Below are positions 1 to 11,557 of a DNA stretch of 64,000 nt, piece by piece. A program made the translations under genes and the position numbers. Positions within the stretch are counted from its first letter, which is position 1, and every line of letters starts with the position of its first letter. The notes under the pieces were generated by a model. It did no database searches and had not been told where the DNA came from. It saw nothing but the letters and a program-made list of their open reading frames with translations. The DNA is from Pyropia haitanensis (taxonomy: Eukaryota; Rhodophyta; Bangiophyceae; Bangiales; Bangiaceae), in NCBI GenBank assembly GCA_008729055.1, contig SDUX01000004.1, positions 1,426,001 through 1,490,000 on the forward strand, given 5' to 3'.

Positions 1-1715
1 GACGGCCGGCCGGGCGGGCGGGCGGGGTGGGCGGGGTGGGGCGGGCGGGGCTGGGCGGGGTGGGCGGGGTGGGCGCGTCCGTGACGGCCGCGGCGTGACG
101 GGGCCGCCGCCGCCGCCGCCGCCGCACGCTGCCGCCGACGCGGCGGGCGGCCGCGGCGGCGGGTACAAGAGCGCCCCGCCGCCGGCGCGGGTGCCGGCTG
201 CCGACCGCGGCGGTCGGTACCGCCCACCGCCCGCCACGACCGCCGTTGCCACCCCTCCCCGCCGCCACCGCCCGTGACACGGCCACCGCCTCTGCCGCTC
301 CCCCCGTCCCCGTCCGCCCCCCGCTTCCGTCCCCGACCAACGGCCCGCGCCGCCGCGGTCGCCGGCGCCCACCGCCCCCTCCCTCCCCCCCTCCCCCCCC
401 TCTCGCCCGTCGCCCCGCTTCCTCCCCCCCTTGCCGCCCCTCACCCCCCCCCCGCCTCCTCCTCTCCCCCCCTACCCCACTCCCGCGTCCACGCCGGCGC
501 GCCCTGCCGGTCCACCCAACCCCCCCCCCCCCCCTCCTCCTCCTCCTCCTCCTCCCCTGCCGGCCCGGCGACTTTCCCCCCCCCCCCCCCCCCGCCGCGG
601 CCCGCCCGCCCACCCGCCCGCCCGCCCACCCGCCCGCCCCCCCCCTCCCGCGGCCGGCGTCCGTCGGCTTCCCCTCGCGGGAGCGGCCACGCCGCCGCGC
701 CCGCCGCCCGCCGCGCCGTTGCAAGGCGGTGGCGGCGCCCCATTGGCGGGCCACCCCCCCCCCCCCCCTGCCGGCGTGACCGCCCGGCCGTCCCGCCCGC
801 TCCCCCCCCCCCCGCCGCCACCCGCCCCCCCCCCCGCCGCCGCCGGCCGCACGCGCCTCCCCCCCCTCCCCCGCCCGCCGCGGTGGTCGCGTCGCGCGGC
901 CGCCACCCCCACCCCCACCCCCACCACCGCCACCCCCACCCCCACCCCCACCACCGCCACCACCGCCACCACCACCACCGCCGCGGGGGCGGCGGCGCGG
1001 GGGCGGGCGCGGGGCGGCGGCGCGGCGGCGGCGGCGGCCGCGGCCGCGGCCGCGGCGGCGGCGCGCCGCGGCTCGCCGCGCCGCGCCGCGCCGCGCGGCG
1101 CGCCGCGCGGCGCCGCGGCTGCCGCGCCGCGGCGGCGGCGGGTGGACAACCCCCCGCGGCGGCAGCGGCGGCGGCCGCCGCCGGCGGACCGCCCCCGGCC
1201 GGTCGACGCGGCCGCCCGCGGCGCGGGCCGGGTGGTTGTCGGGGCGGGCGGCGCGGCCTTCCCCCCCCCCCCCCCCCTCCCCCGCGGCGGCCGCCGCGGC
1301 TCCTGCCCCGTCCCGTCTCGCCTGGGGTGTGGGCCGCCTCGGGGCGGCCGTCCCCCCCCCCCCCCCCTCTCCCCACCCCCGCCCTCGCCCTCCGTCCCTC
1401 CCTCCCTCCACCCCCCGCCGCCGCTCCCGCCCCCCCCCCCCCCCTTTGCGCTCTCCCCCTGCCGCCGCGGCGCTCGCCACCGCCACCGCCAGGCACTCCT
1501 ACTCTGCCCTCCTCCTCCTCCCCTCGTTTTCCCCCCCCACCCCCCCCCCCCCCCCGCCCCCCAACCCACCCACCCACCCACCCACCCCCCCCGCTCCCGC
1601 CCCGCCCCGCTCGCGGGCGCCGGGCGCACCCCCCCCCCCCCCCTCCCACCCCCCCCCCCCCGCCCCCGCCGGCGGCGGCCATGGCCGCGGCCGTCCCCCC
1701 GGCACGGGGACGGCG
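1..1715. repeat. GC-rich low-complexity region
   Basis: The sequence is dominated by C-runs, CCG triplets, CCCCCA units (about 905-950) and CCCA units (about 1564-1590). Open frames exist on both strands, but they encode only Pro, Arg and Ala tracts with no recognisable domain. It may hold the 5' region of the following plus-strand gene. I see no gene I can support here. Confidence 0.6.
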
Positions 1716-2102
1716 ATGCTCGCCAAGCTCCGCGCCGGCGGCCCCGCCGCGGCCGCCGCCGCGGGCGGTGCCGCCAGCGGCGGCAGCGGCGGCGGCGGCT
1801 TGGCGGCTGGCGGTGGTGGTGGTGGTGGTGGTGGCGGCGGCGGCGGCCGGCCGGGGCCGCCGCCGCCGCCGCCGCCGCGGGCGGCAACGTTTTCCACGCT
1901 CGCCGCGTCGGCGGCGGCCAGTAGCAGCAGCGGCGGCGGCGGCGGTGGTGGTGGTGGTGGTGGGGGTGGGGGTGGTGGTGGGGGTGGCCGCGCGCCCGCC
2001 GCGTTTGCCGCCGCGTTTTCGCACGACGCCCGCGGCAGCCGCTCGTTTACGCGCCCGTCGGGGGGTGGCGGCGGCGGGGACATAGGGGGTGGTGCGTCTG
2101 GC

Positions 2103-2134
<32 letters not shown>

Positions 2135-2387
2135 GCTGCTGCTGCCGCCCGGCGGGGCGGCGGCGCGCCTCGGCGCCGACGGCCGCTTCCGCCGTGCGCG
2201 GTCGCTGACGGCCGGCGGGTTTGCCGACGGTGGTGACCAGCGGGGCGGGGAGCACGGCCACCACCACCGCGGGCCGCGGTCGCTGACGCCGGCGGGGCGG
2301 CCGGGGGGAGGGGGTGGGGGGGGTGCCACCGCCGCGGGGGGGGGGGTGGGGGTGCCGGCCGCGGCGGCCGCGGCCGCCCCGGCGGTG

Positions 2388-2425
<38 letters not shown>

Positions 2426-2495
2426 GGTGGGGGGGGCGCCTCGCGGGGTGGCGGCGGCAAGGGCGGCCCCGCCGACCGGCGTGGTGGTGGCGGCG

Positions 2496-2530
<35 letters not shown>

Positions 2531-3136
2531 GGCGGCGACGCGGCGCGCTTCCGCCGCCGCGCCGGCGGCCGCACCGACCCCGAGCGCGGCTACTATGAGC
2601 GCAAGGCGGCGCGGGCGGCCAAGGCGGCGGCCGCCGCGGCGGCCGCGGCGGCCGCGGCGGGCGGCCCGCCGGCGGGCGCACCACCGGCCGGCGGCGGGAT
2701 GCCGTCGGCGGTGTCGCTGCCGGCGGGGCTCGGCCGCACGGCGGGCGGCGCCGCGGCGGCGACGACGGCGGGCGGCGGCGGGCGGGCGGCGGCGGCGGCG
2801 GCGGCTGGCCTGGCCGCCGCCGCCGGCGACGTGGATGACTTTGCCGACGTGGCGGACCAGGTTGTGGACGAGGAGGCCACGCCCCAGCCGCTGCGGTCGG
2901 CGCTCGCGTCGCGCCGGTCGGTCAGCGCCGGCGCGGCAATGGCGGCGGCGGACCGTGGGGGGGTCACGCCGCTCGCGACGCGCCCGGGCGGCGGCGCCAA
3001 CGCCAACGCCGTCGCGCCGCCGGCGGCGGACGAGAACGCGCCGCCGCCGCGGTCGGCGGGCGCCGCGCCGCCCGGCGGTGGCGGTGGTGGCGGCGGTGGC
3101 GGCGGCGGTGGTGGTGGTGGTGGTGGTGGTGGTGGT

Positions 3137-3167
<31 letters not shown>

Positions 3168-3855
3168 CGGCGGCGGCGGCGGCGCCGCGCCCCCGCGGCT
3201 CTGTCTCGTTTGCTGGGGTGGCGGCGCTCAAGGCGGCGGTCGCGGCGGCGGCGGCGGACGGTGCCGCCGCGGGCGGCCGCGCGCCGTCGACGGCGCCCGT
3301 GATGGACGTGCCGCCGGGGTGGCCCAGCCGCCGCCGCCGCGACTGTGACGCGTGCGCGGCGCTGGGCGAGCGGATTGGGCGGCTGCTGTCGCGGCTCGAG
3401 CCGCCGGCGGCGGCGGCGGCGCCGGCGGCCGGTGCCGCCGCCGGTGGCGACGCCGCGCTCGCGTCGGCGCAGGGGGTGTCGACGGTGCTGGCGGCGGGCG
3501 CGGCGGGCGGCGCGGCGGCGGTGGCGGCGGTCGCGGCGGCGGCGACCGACACGCCGCCCGCGTCGCCGTCGGTGGGGGGTGGCGGCGGCGGCGGGGGTGG
3601 CGGCGGCAGCGGCGGCTGGGGCCTCCGCAGCATCTCGACGCTCCGCCGGTCACTGACGCTGACCGGCGTCGGCCCGTCATCGTCGGCGGCAGAGGAGAAG
3701 GAGCGGCTGCGGGAGGAGGTGGCGGTGCTCAAGGAGGCCGCCGCGTGGCTGTACGAGCGCCTGGAAGTGGCCGAAGGCCGGGGGGGGGAGGGGGGGGGGG
3801 GGGCGCCGCCGCCGGTGGTGCCCCTGGGGGGGGGCGCGTGCGGGTGGGGGTATAG
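1716..3855 (+). CDS. Gly/Ala-rich hypothetical protein with C-terminal coiled coil (frame-broken)
   Basis: Function is not recognised. The ATG at 1716 opens a frame reading MLAKLRAGG followed by Gly tracts and Ser/Arg patches such as RSLTAGGF and RSLTPAGR. After about 2560 protein-like sequence (RTDPERGYYERKAARAAK) continues in a different frame, so one frame change is needed, most simply in the G-runs at about 2307-2346. The second half has an acidic stretch (DVDDFADVADQVVDEE, near 2830-2875), a long poly-Gly tract (about 3075-3165), a CDACAALGERI segment near 3350 and a heptad-like charged helix (about 3688-3770, EEKERLREEVAVLKEAAAWL) that should form a coiled coil. The end is uncertain because of G-runs at 3780-3803; 3855 is the nearest stop after one further frame change. 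It is probably a disordered scaffold-like protein, but that is inference. Confidence 0.45.
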
Positions 3856-4674
3856 GCGCCGCCGGCGTCGCGTGGGATGGGGGGAGGGGGGGGGGGGTGG
3901 GCGCGCGCGGCGCCGCTGCGGGTGTGCTGCCGCCGGCCCCCGGCGCCGGCAACCCCCCCCCCCCGCCTGCTGCTCGACTTGCTTTTCTTTTTTTTTTTTT
4001 GGTGTGGGGGGGTGGCCGGGGTGGGGGGGTGCGGGGGGGTGCCAGCATACGGCGCGTGGGCAGAGGGGGGAGGAGGGGTGGTGGAGGGGTGGTGGCCCGT
4101 CTGGCGGGCGGTGGGTGTATAGGCTAGTGGGACCCCGCGCGGCGCGCCGTCCGCGGGCGTCTGACCGGGGGTAGGTAGAGAAAAACGTAGGCAGTCGTCG
4201 TGGCAGTGGCAGCGCGCGCGCGGCGCGGCACGCGGGAGCCGCGGCGGTCACGGGCGTCTCCTCGAGCAGAGGCAGCGTCGGTCGTCGTCTGTCGCGTGCG
4301 CTGGGGGACGCCCGCCCGGGCCGGACGCCGCGCCGGCGGTCGATTGGTCGGTCGCGGTCGGCACGCGACCCCCACAGAGGGAGGGGCGTCGGCGGTCCCG
4401 GCGGCCGACGCCCGTCGGCGGCGGCGCGCCCATCCCCTCCACCTGCGGCGCCTCGTCATGTAGGCTCCCCGCCGCGGCGGCACAGCACTCCCCGCCGCCG
4501 CACGTCGCAATGTCCTGGAGATGAAGGGCACCGCCCACGCTGACGCGCGGCCGCCCACCGAGCGCGGACCCCCACCGCGGCAGGGGCGCCGCCGCCATCG
4601 TCGTTGCACGAGCCCTCCGTCCGCCCGTCCGCGCTGCGCGTGCCTTCCCGCGCCCACCTTGCCGACCACCTCGA
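3856..4674. other. intergenic region between convergent genes
   Basis: This is the gap between the stop of the coiled-coil hypothetical and the stop of the oxidoreductase-acetyltransferase gene on the other strand. It holds an isolated T-run near 3988-3999 and G-rich stretches. I see no gene or RNA. Confidence 0.5.
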
Positions 4675-4820
4675 TCAGCTCGCGGGTCCGTCCGCGTCGC
4701 CACCGTCTGGGACCACCCGTCCCCCCCCCCGCCGCACGTACCGCGCCCCTGTGACGGTGCACACGTACCGCTCGACGCGCCCGTCGTCGTCATGGTCCCG
4801 CCCCCCCCCCCCGTCAGCCT

Positions 4821-4887
<67 letters not shown>

Positions 4888-6786
4888 GTCGTCAACACGG
4901 GCGAGGCGGTAGCCCGCCGGCCCGACCAGCCCCACCGCCCGTGCCGGGTTGCCCACCACCAGCGTATCCGGCGGCACGTCGCGCGTCACCACCGCCCCCG
5001 CGCCCACAAACGCGCCCGCCCCCACCGTCACGCCACACACGAGCACGCACCCCCCCCCCAAACTCGCGTCCGCCCCCACCCGCGTGGCCACCCACTCCCC
5101 CCGCCGCGGCACGCCCACCCGCGGGTGCTTGACGTTGGTAAACACCACCCCGGGGCCGACAAAGACGCGGGCGCCCAGCGTCACGCCGCCATACACAGAG
5201 ACCCCGTTTTGGATGCGGCAGCGGTCCCCAATGACCGCGCCGGGCGCCACGTAGACGCCCTGGCCGAGGCTCGCGCCGGCGCCAACGACCGCGCCAGACG
5301 CGACGTGCGCCCAGTGCCAGATGATGGCGTCGACGCCAATGGTGGGGGGAGGATCCGCGTCAATGATGGCCGTCGGGTGCGCCGTGTAGGCCGGAGCAGG
5401 AGCAGCCAGAGAGGGCGGGGGCGTGGCAACGGCGCCGGTGGCGGCGGCGTCGGTGGCAGCGGCGGCCGTGACAGCGGCGGCGCCCTCCGCCGTGGCCGTG
5501 CCGCCAGACAGTCGCACGGGCACCCCGCCCCCGTCGAGCGACGCCTGCGCGGCGGCGAGGACACGCACGACCGCAAGCCCCTGCGCACCGTCGGGCACCG
5601 CCGCGGCGCGCGGGCGGTCCGCGACGGGGACCCCCGCGGCGGCGCCGAGGAACTCGCGGAGCTCCGCCTCGAGCGGGGTGACCGCCCCCCCGGCGGGCAG
5701 CGGCAGCACCACCGGCGGGGCGGTGGTGGCAACGACCGCGCCGCCGCCGCCGCTGCCGTCACCGCCCCGCCGCACCGCCGTGTGGGCGTAGTAGGTGAGG
5801 GTGCCCGTGCCGGCCGCGGCGAGCTCATCCACCACCAGCACCCCCGCCGTGCCCGTCAGCGTCGTCGTCCGCTCCTTGACGGGGTGCGCCCACGACACGT
5901 CGATGGTCAGGCGGGTGCCCGCCGCCGCGGCGGCCGCGTCGGCCGCGCCGCCGCCGTCGGCGGCGGCGGCGTCGCCGCCCGCTCCACTCGCCGCTGCCGG
6001 CGCAGCCGCCGCGCCCGGCCACGCTACCTCCACGTGCGCCACGTCCACCACCCCCGGCGTGACGCCCGCGTGACCCGTGCACGTGACGATGGCGGCGGCA
6101 GCGCAGCCGTCGGGTGCCCCCCCCCCGTCCCCCCCCCCCCCCACCTTGGCCGGCCGCGCCGCGTCGAGGAGCCCCAGCCCGACGGCCACGTCGTGCGGCG
6201 CGAGCGACCACAGCGCCGACTCGGCGGTGCGGAAGGTGCCCCAGTTCCGCCGCACCGCCGCGACGCGCAGCAGCCGCCCCACCCGCCCGGCCCGCACCGC
6301 GTCCGCGGCGGCAACGACGGCGCCCATGTACTGCGTCAGGTGGCCCACGCGGAGGACCAGCCCCCCCCGGCCACCGCCACCACCACCACCACCACCACCA
6401 CCCCCACCCCCACCCCCACCCCCACCCCCACCCCCACCGCCCGTCGCGCCCGCCGCGGCGGCCGCCTCAACGACCGCCGCCGCCTCTGCCGGCGACACCG
6501 CCAGCGGCTTTTCCACGAGCGTCGGGAGCCCCCCCCCCAGCGCCGCCGCCGCGTCCACCGCGTGGCGTGCCGGCGGCGTCGCGACGACCGCCGCCGCCAG
6601 GCGTGGCACCCCCCGCCGCGCGTCGGCGAGCGACGCAAAGCCCCGCACGGCGGCGGGCGCGGCGGCCGCGGCGGCGGCGGCCGCGTCGCGGGCGGCGGCG
6701 GACGGGTCGACGACGGCGGCGAGGGCGCCGAGGCGGGCGAGCGCCCGCGCGTGCGCGGTGCCCCAGGCGCCAGCGCCAATGAGCAC
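4675..6786 (-). CDS. bifunctional WlbA/WbpB-like UDP-sugar 3-dehydrogenase fused to WlbB/WbpD-like N-acetyltransferase
   Basis: The N-terminal half (residues 1 to about 400) is a Gfo/Idh/MocA oxidoreductase. It shows the Rossmann GAGAWG loop (4-9), the Lys motif LVEKPLAVS (90-98), GHLTQYM, and RNWGTFRT...LWSLAPHD, which follow the WlbA/WbpB pattern. The C-terminal half (about 470-640) is a left-handed beta-helix acyltransferase: HPTAIID, IWHWAHV, SLGQGVYVAPGAVIG, IQNGVSVYGGV, FTNVKHPR, VCGVTVGAGAFVGAGAVV, VVGNPARAVG, the WlbB/WbpD pattern. In bacteria these enzymes act at the C3 oxidation and 3-amino acetylation steps towards UDP-GlcNAc(3NAc)A, with an aminotransferase between them. A poly-Gly insert (about 115-140) interrupts the nucleotide-binding domain, and another lies near the C-terminus. 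The frame given starts at a GTG. A likelier start is the ATG at 6946, reached through one frame change in the G/C runs at 6800-6935, which would add a Pro/Ala leader. Substrate is inferred from family. Confidence 0.8.
4826..4887. repeat. (CCG)n microsatellite encoding poly-Gly
   Basis: Nearly pure CCG triplets within the 3' part of the oxidoreductase-acetyltransferase gene. On the coding strand they read as GGC codons and give a Gly tract just after the beta-helix domain. Confidence 0.8.
6373..6440. repeat. CCA then CCCCCA repeat inside the oxidoreductase domain
   Basis: A run of CCA triplets is followed by about six CCCCCA hexamers. On the coding (minus) strand this is a G-rich repeat with G-quadruplex potential that encodes a Gly tract inside the Rossmann-fold half of the fusion enzyme. 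Confidence 0.8.
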
Positions 6787-6829
6787 CGTGGGGGGGTACC
6801 CGCCGGGGGGGGGGGGGGCGCACCCGCCC

Positions 6830-6878
<49 letters not shown>

Positions 6879-7755
6879 GGGGGGGGGGGACCCGCGGCGG
6901 CCGCCGCGCCGGGAGGGGGGGGGGGTGGGGGGGGGGACGGCGCCATGGCGTCCTTCCCGCACCCCGCAGCGGCGATACGGAAAGGGCGGCGCCGACGAGC
7001 GGGGGAGGTACTGGACTGTATGAGGGGGGGGACTTGGGGGGGGGGGGAGCGGCGGGTGTGGGCAGAGCGGTGGGGGAGCGGCCGGCGGCGGCGGTCGGTC
7101 GCGTCCGCGTCGGGGTCGGCGATCGGCGGGCGCCCGCCGCCGCGCGGGGCGGCTGACACCAGCCGGTGGTGGATCACGGTCACCGCGGCGGCTCATCCGT
7201 CCCCCCCCCCCCGCGTCCGCACGGGCGGCACCCAACGACCCCCCCCCCATTCCCACCCCATTGCCCGCAGCACGACGGCCAGGCCGGCAGCTCTTCTCAT
7301 TGCCCAAAAAAAAAGGCAGCGCACGCACTGTCCGTCGGCGGTCCTCCCCCCCAGCCCATCCCGTGCTCAGCCAATGGCCGGCCCACAAGTCGTGATCCCG
7401 CCAATGAGAGGCGCCCCCTTCCGCCCCGCCCCCCCCCCCCCCCCCACCAGGAACGCCGGCTCAACCGCAATGAAAAGAGGCGGCGCGACGTTTCTTTTTT
7501 TTTTTTTTCAACAAGGCGGCGGCCCCGCCGCCGTGCGTCCCGCGCCGCCGCCCACGGCGCCTCCCCCCCCCACACCCCCAACACGGCCAGACGATGCGGA
7601 CCCGCGGCGGGCCGGCCGGCCGGCCAACACCGCCGCGGTGCCACGCGCGGCGCGGCTGGCGGGGCGGCCCACCGGCGCCCCACCGCGGGGACCCCCCCGC
7701 CGCCACCCCCCCCCCCCCCCCCTCCCCCCACCCCCACCCCCACCGCCGCCGCCGC

Positions 7756-7797
<42 letters not shown>

Positions 7798-8431
7798 GGC
7801 CGCCGCCACTGCCGCCGCCGCCGCCACTGCCGCCGCCGCCGCCACGCCGCCGCCACACTGGCCGGCAGACACGGCGGCGGCGCGGCCCGCGGTGGGCCCA
7901 CCCCCCCCCCCCCCCCCCCTCCCGGCCACCCGCGCGCCGCGGCGGGCCGGCCGTGCGCGCCGCATGACGGCGGCGGCTGCCGGCGGCTCGCCCCCCGTTT
8001 CCTAGTGTGGACGCGGCAACGACGTGCCTGGCGTACGGGCGTGTGCGGGGGGCAGCACCCGCTGGGGGGGGGGGGGGCAGGGACGAGCGCGCCGCCGGCC
8101 GTCGGGGGGGCCACGGCCGCCCGCGGCGGCGCCCCCCCCATCCCCGCCACCCCCGCGGCGGCCGGGGCGGGCGTGTACGCCCGCTGCGGCCGACTACATT
8201 ACCGCCGCCCGCGGCGGCTGGTGCGGCGCCCCTTCCCCGCGGCCCATGCCGTAGCGCCCCTGCTGGCCGTCACGCCACGCAGCACCGCTCACCCACCCAC
8301 CCCACCCTCGACGCCTGCCTCCCCCCGCCTACATCCCGCCCCCCATTCGTCTATTTTGGGTGTCCGCCCCAGCCGTCCGTGGGGGTTGTTCTGCCCCCCC
8401 CCCCTCCCCCCCCCTCTCCCCCCCACTCACC
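6787..8431. promoter_or_regulatory. divergent upstream region of the fusion enzyme and the malectin-Kelch gene
   Basis: This region separates two divergently transcribed genes and should contain both promoters. It carries a (CCG)n run (about 6830-6876), long G-runs, an isolated T-run (7495-7508), CCG repeats at 7746-7855 and C-runs up to the Kelch-gene start. No TATA-like box stands out. The ATG at 6946 on the minus strand may be the true start of the fusion enzyme. Open frames here are repeat-driven. Confidence 0.4.
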
Positions 8432-8445
8432 ATGGCCGCCGCCGC

Positions 8446-8476
<31 letters not shown>

Positions 8477-9142
8477 GCCCACCGCGCCCGCCGCGCCGTC
8501 GCCGCGGTGGTCGCCGGCGCCATCGCGGCGGCCGCCGCGGCCGCCACCCCCGCCGTCGCCGTCGGCTTCCTCCCCGTCTATGTCGACTTTGGCGGCGGCG
8601 CCTCGGGCGGCACGCCCGCCTCGCCCTACGTCTCGCCCGGCGCGGCGGGCCTCGTCTGGGCCACCCGCCCGACGTGGACGTGGCGCCCGCCGCCGCCGCG
8701 GGCGCCCATCACGGGCGCCGCCGCGCTCGGCGTGCCGGCGTCCGTCTTTGGCGCGCACCTGTCGTCGTCGGCGGCGGCGCTGACGGTGACCATCCCGGTG
8801 GTGGCCGCCGAGGCGGACCGCCGCCTGCGCCTGCGCCTGCTCTTTGCCGAGGTGTATGGCGGCACCGCCGCGGTTGGGGCGCGCACGTTTGACGTGGCCG
8901 CCCGGGGGGGGGGCGCCCCCGCGGAGGACGCCGCCGCGTGGTCATTGCCGGCCGTGACGTGGACGCCGGTGGACGTGTTTGCGGCGGTGGGCGCCAACGC
9001 GGCGGCGGTGGTGGAGCTGGACGTGGAGCTGCCGGGTAACGACGGGGGGGGGGTGCACCTCCGCCTGCGGCGGCGCACCCAAAACGTCATGCTGTCGGGG
9101 CTGGCGCTGACGCTCGTGTCGCCCTATGCCGGCGGCGACCGC

Positions 9143-9199
<57 letters not shown>

Positions 9200-10243
9200 G
9201 GCGGCGGCGGGCTCGTCGCGACGCCGACGCCGCCCCCCCCCCGCGTCTCCCCCGCGGGCTGGTCACTCGTCGAGCCCGCCGCCGGCGCGCCCGCCGCCCG
9301 CCACGAGTCGTGCTTTGTCAATGTCCGCAACCGGCTTGTGCAGATTGGGGGGCGCGGCGCCCGGCCGGTGAGCGTCTACAACCCCGCGACGCGGGTGTGG
9401 AACTCGACGTGGCCGGCGGGCGGGCCGGGCGAGATCCACCACATGCAGTGCGTGACGGTGCCGCGGCGCGGGGCGGGGGCGCGCGAGTGGGTGGCGGTGG
9501 TGGGCGCGTGGACGGGGCCCTACCCGACCGAGACGGTCGTGCCCCACATTTGGTACTATGACGTGGACGCGGGGAGCTGGACGCGCGGCGCGCTCATCCC
9601 GCCGGCCGTCCGCCGTGGCGCGGGCGGGGTGGTCGTGTCGGCCGACCGCACGCGCCTGTACCTGGTCGTTGGCAACACGGGCGGCCACGGCGTGGGCAGC
9701 ACCTCGTCCGCCCGGACGGACGTGCTGGACCTCGCCACCGGCACGTGGACGCGCCTCGCCGACGCGCCGCACGCGCGGGACCACGTCCACGCGGTCCTCG
9801 TGGGCGACGAAATCGTCGTGGCGGGCGGCCGCAACGGCGGCGCGGCGGACTTTTGGAACGCCAACCTGCGGCAGGTCGACGTGCTCCGCCTCGCCGACGG
9901 CTCGTGGCGGACGCTCCCCAAGGGGGGCCTCTCCATTGCACGCGGCGGGGCGGTGGTGGGGTCGCTGCCGGGCTCGGGGCGGCTGGTGCTGGCGGGGGGG
10001 GAGGGCGGCGGCCGCGTGTGGGGCGCGACGGAGGTGCTCGACGTGGAGAATGAGCGCTGGGCGACCGCGCCGGGGGGGGGGATGGCCGTGCCACGCCACG
10101 GCACGCAGGCGGTGGCGTGTGGGGGGGGGCTGTGGGTGGCGGGGGGGAGTGGCGCGCAGGGGGGGGCGCCGGAGCTGACGTCGATGGAGGTGTGGACGCC
10201 GGATGGGGAGGGCGTGCCGCCGGGCGCGTGCGTGCCGTACTGA
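8432..10243 (+). CDS. secreted malectin-like plus Kelch beta-propeller protein
   Basis: The ATG at 8432 sits in an ACCATGG context and opens an uninterrupted 603-residue frame. Residues 1 to about 45 are an Ala-rich signal peptide with an Arg pair (HRARRAVAAVVAG). Next comes a malectin-like carbohydrate-binding domain: VYVDFGG near the start, then LRLLFAEVYGG and GARTFDVAARGG. A Gly tract (about 9142-9210) links it to a C-terminal Kelch/galactose-oxidase-like propeller with repeated blades: QIGGRGARPVSVYNPATRVW, WYYDVDAGSWTRG, TDVLDLATGTWTRL, VVAGGRNGG, VLDVENERW, LWVAGGSG. Malectin and Kelch folds commonly bind sugars or proteins at the cell surface, so an extracellular-matrix role is inferred. 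There is no transmembrane segment after the signal. I cannot tell whether it is an oxidase, since copper-ligand positions are not evident. Confidence 0.8.
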
Positions 10244-10947
10244 GGAGGGGGGGTCACGAGGGGCAGGGGAGGGGAAGGGGGCGGTGGGCGTTGGGGGGGG
10301 GGGGGGGGGTGGGGGTGCGGGGCAAAGCGAACCAAGAAACGCGGCACCGAGTGCCGTCGGACCGCTCGGGTCCATGTCACGGGGGCGGCGTGCGGTGGGC
10401 CGCGCCCGCCGTTGCCGGCGGCACGCCGTCGCCGCGGCGCGGCGCTCGGGCAGCGCGCGGGACGCCCTCCCACCTCCCCCACCTCCCCCCCCCCTGCGCT
10501 GCTGCCGCCGCCATCCAGTGGCAATCGGGTCACACGGGGGCTGGCGACCCCCCCCCCCCACGACCGCGGCGGCCGCCGCCGTCACCACCACCGCCACCGC
10601 CACGACCGCCGCCGTCGCCGCCCGCCCGTACCGTCGCCCCAGTCGCTCGCGGGGCCACGGGCGACGCCGGCCCCCAACGGGCGGCGCCGCCCGCGCCGGC
10701 GGCGCCGCCACGGCCGGCCGCGCGGCCGCGGCGGCGGGCGGCCCGCGCCGCGGCGCGCGGTCCGCCGCGTCGGCGGTGGTAGCGGCGGCGGCGGAGCGGC
10801 GGTGGCGGGCGGCCGCGCGTCAGCGGGCGGCCGCGCTCGACCCAGCCTTGGCCGGGCAGCGGCGCCCGCGGGGGTGCCGCGGTGGGCGTCCCACCGCCCC
10901 GACCGCCCGCCGCCGCCCCGACCGCCCGCCGCCGCGCCGCCCCCCTC

Positions 10948-10979
<32 letters not shown>

Positions 10980-11557
10980 CGCCGCCACCCGCGACGGCCC
11001 GCCGCGGCATTGCACCACCCACCGCCATCGCCCCGGCCAGCCGCCAGCACACGCGGCCGCCGCGGCGGCCGCCGCTGCCGCGACCGCCGCGACGCGGGGT
11101 ACCCCCCCCCCCCCCCCCCCCCAGTATCCGTACGCCGCCTCGGTGGCAACCACGGGCGGCGGCGGCAGCACGCACGCGGCCTCCCCCCCCACGCGGCGGC
11201 GCGGCACCGCGCCCCCCCCCCTCCACGCGCCGTCGGGGCGGCGGCGGGTACGGGCCGCCGCCGCGGCGGGATCCGCCGCCACCCGTGTACCCGCCTACGG
11301 GCGGCGGCCACCGCGGCGACGCGGCCCGAGCGGCAGCGGCGGCGGCGGCAGCGGCGGCGGCGGCGGCGCCGACGGCGGCGGCGGCAACAGCGCCCGCGGC
11401 GGCACCCCGCCGCGCGTGCGGCGGGCGGGCGGCGCTCCCAGCGGCGGGGCGACCGCCGTCCCCCCCCCCCCCCCGCCCCCTTTGTTCCACCTACACATCC
11501 ACCCCCCCCCCAAAAAAAACAGCATCGCGTCTGTGCCCCCCCCCCCCCCCTCTCGGT
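10244..11557. other. intergenic GC-rich region without a supportable gene
   Basis: C-runs, CCG triplets and Arg/Pro/Ala-encoding open frames occur on both strands with no domain-like sequence. The longest frames are typical of chance reading in this composition. I see no gene. Confidence 0.45.

Noticed and set aside
441..2684. Minus-strand open frame of about 750 codons
   Set aside because: It encodes only Arg/Gly/Pro tracts antisense to triplet repeats. GC-rich DNA without AT-containing stops gives such frames by chance.
4792..7023. Plus-strand open frame of about 740 codons
   Set aside because: Antisense shadow of the oxidoreductase-acetyltransferase gene; Arg/His/Pro-rich with no family features.
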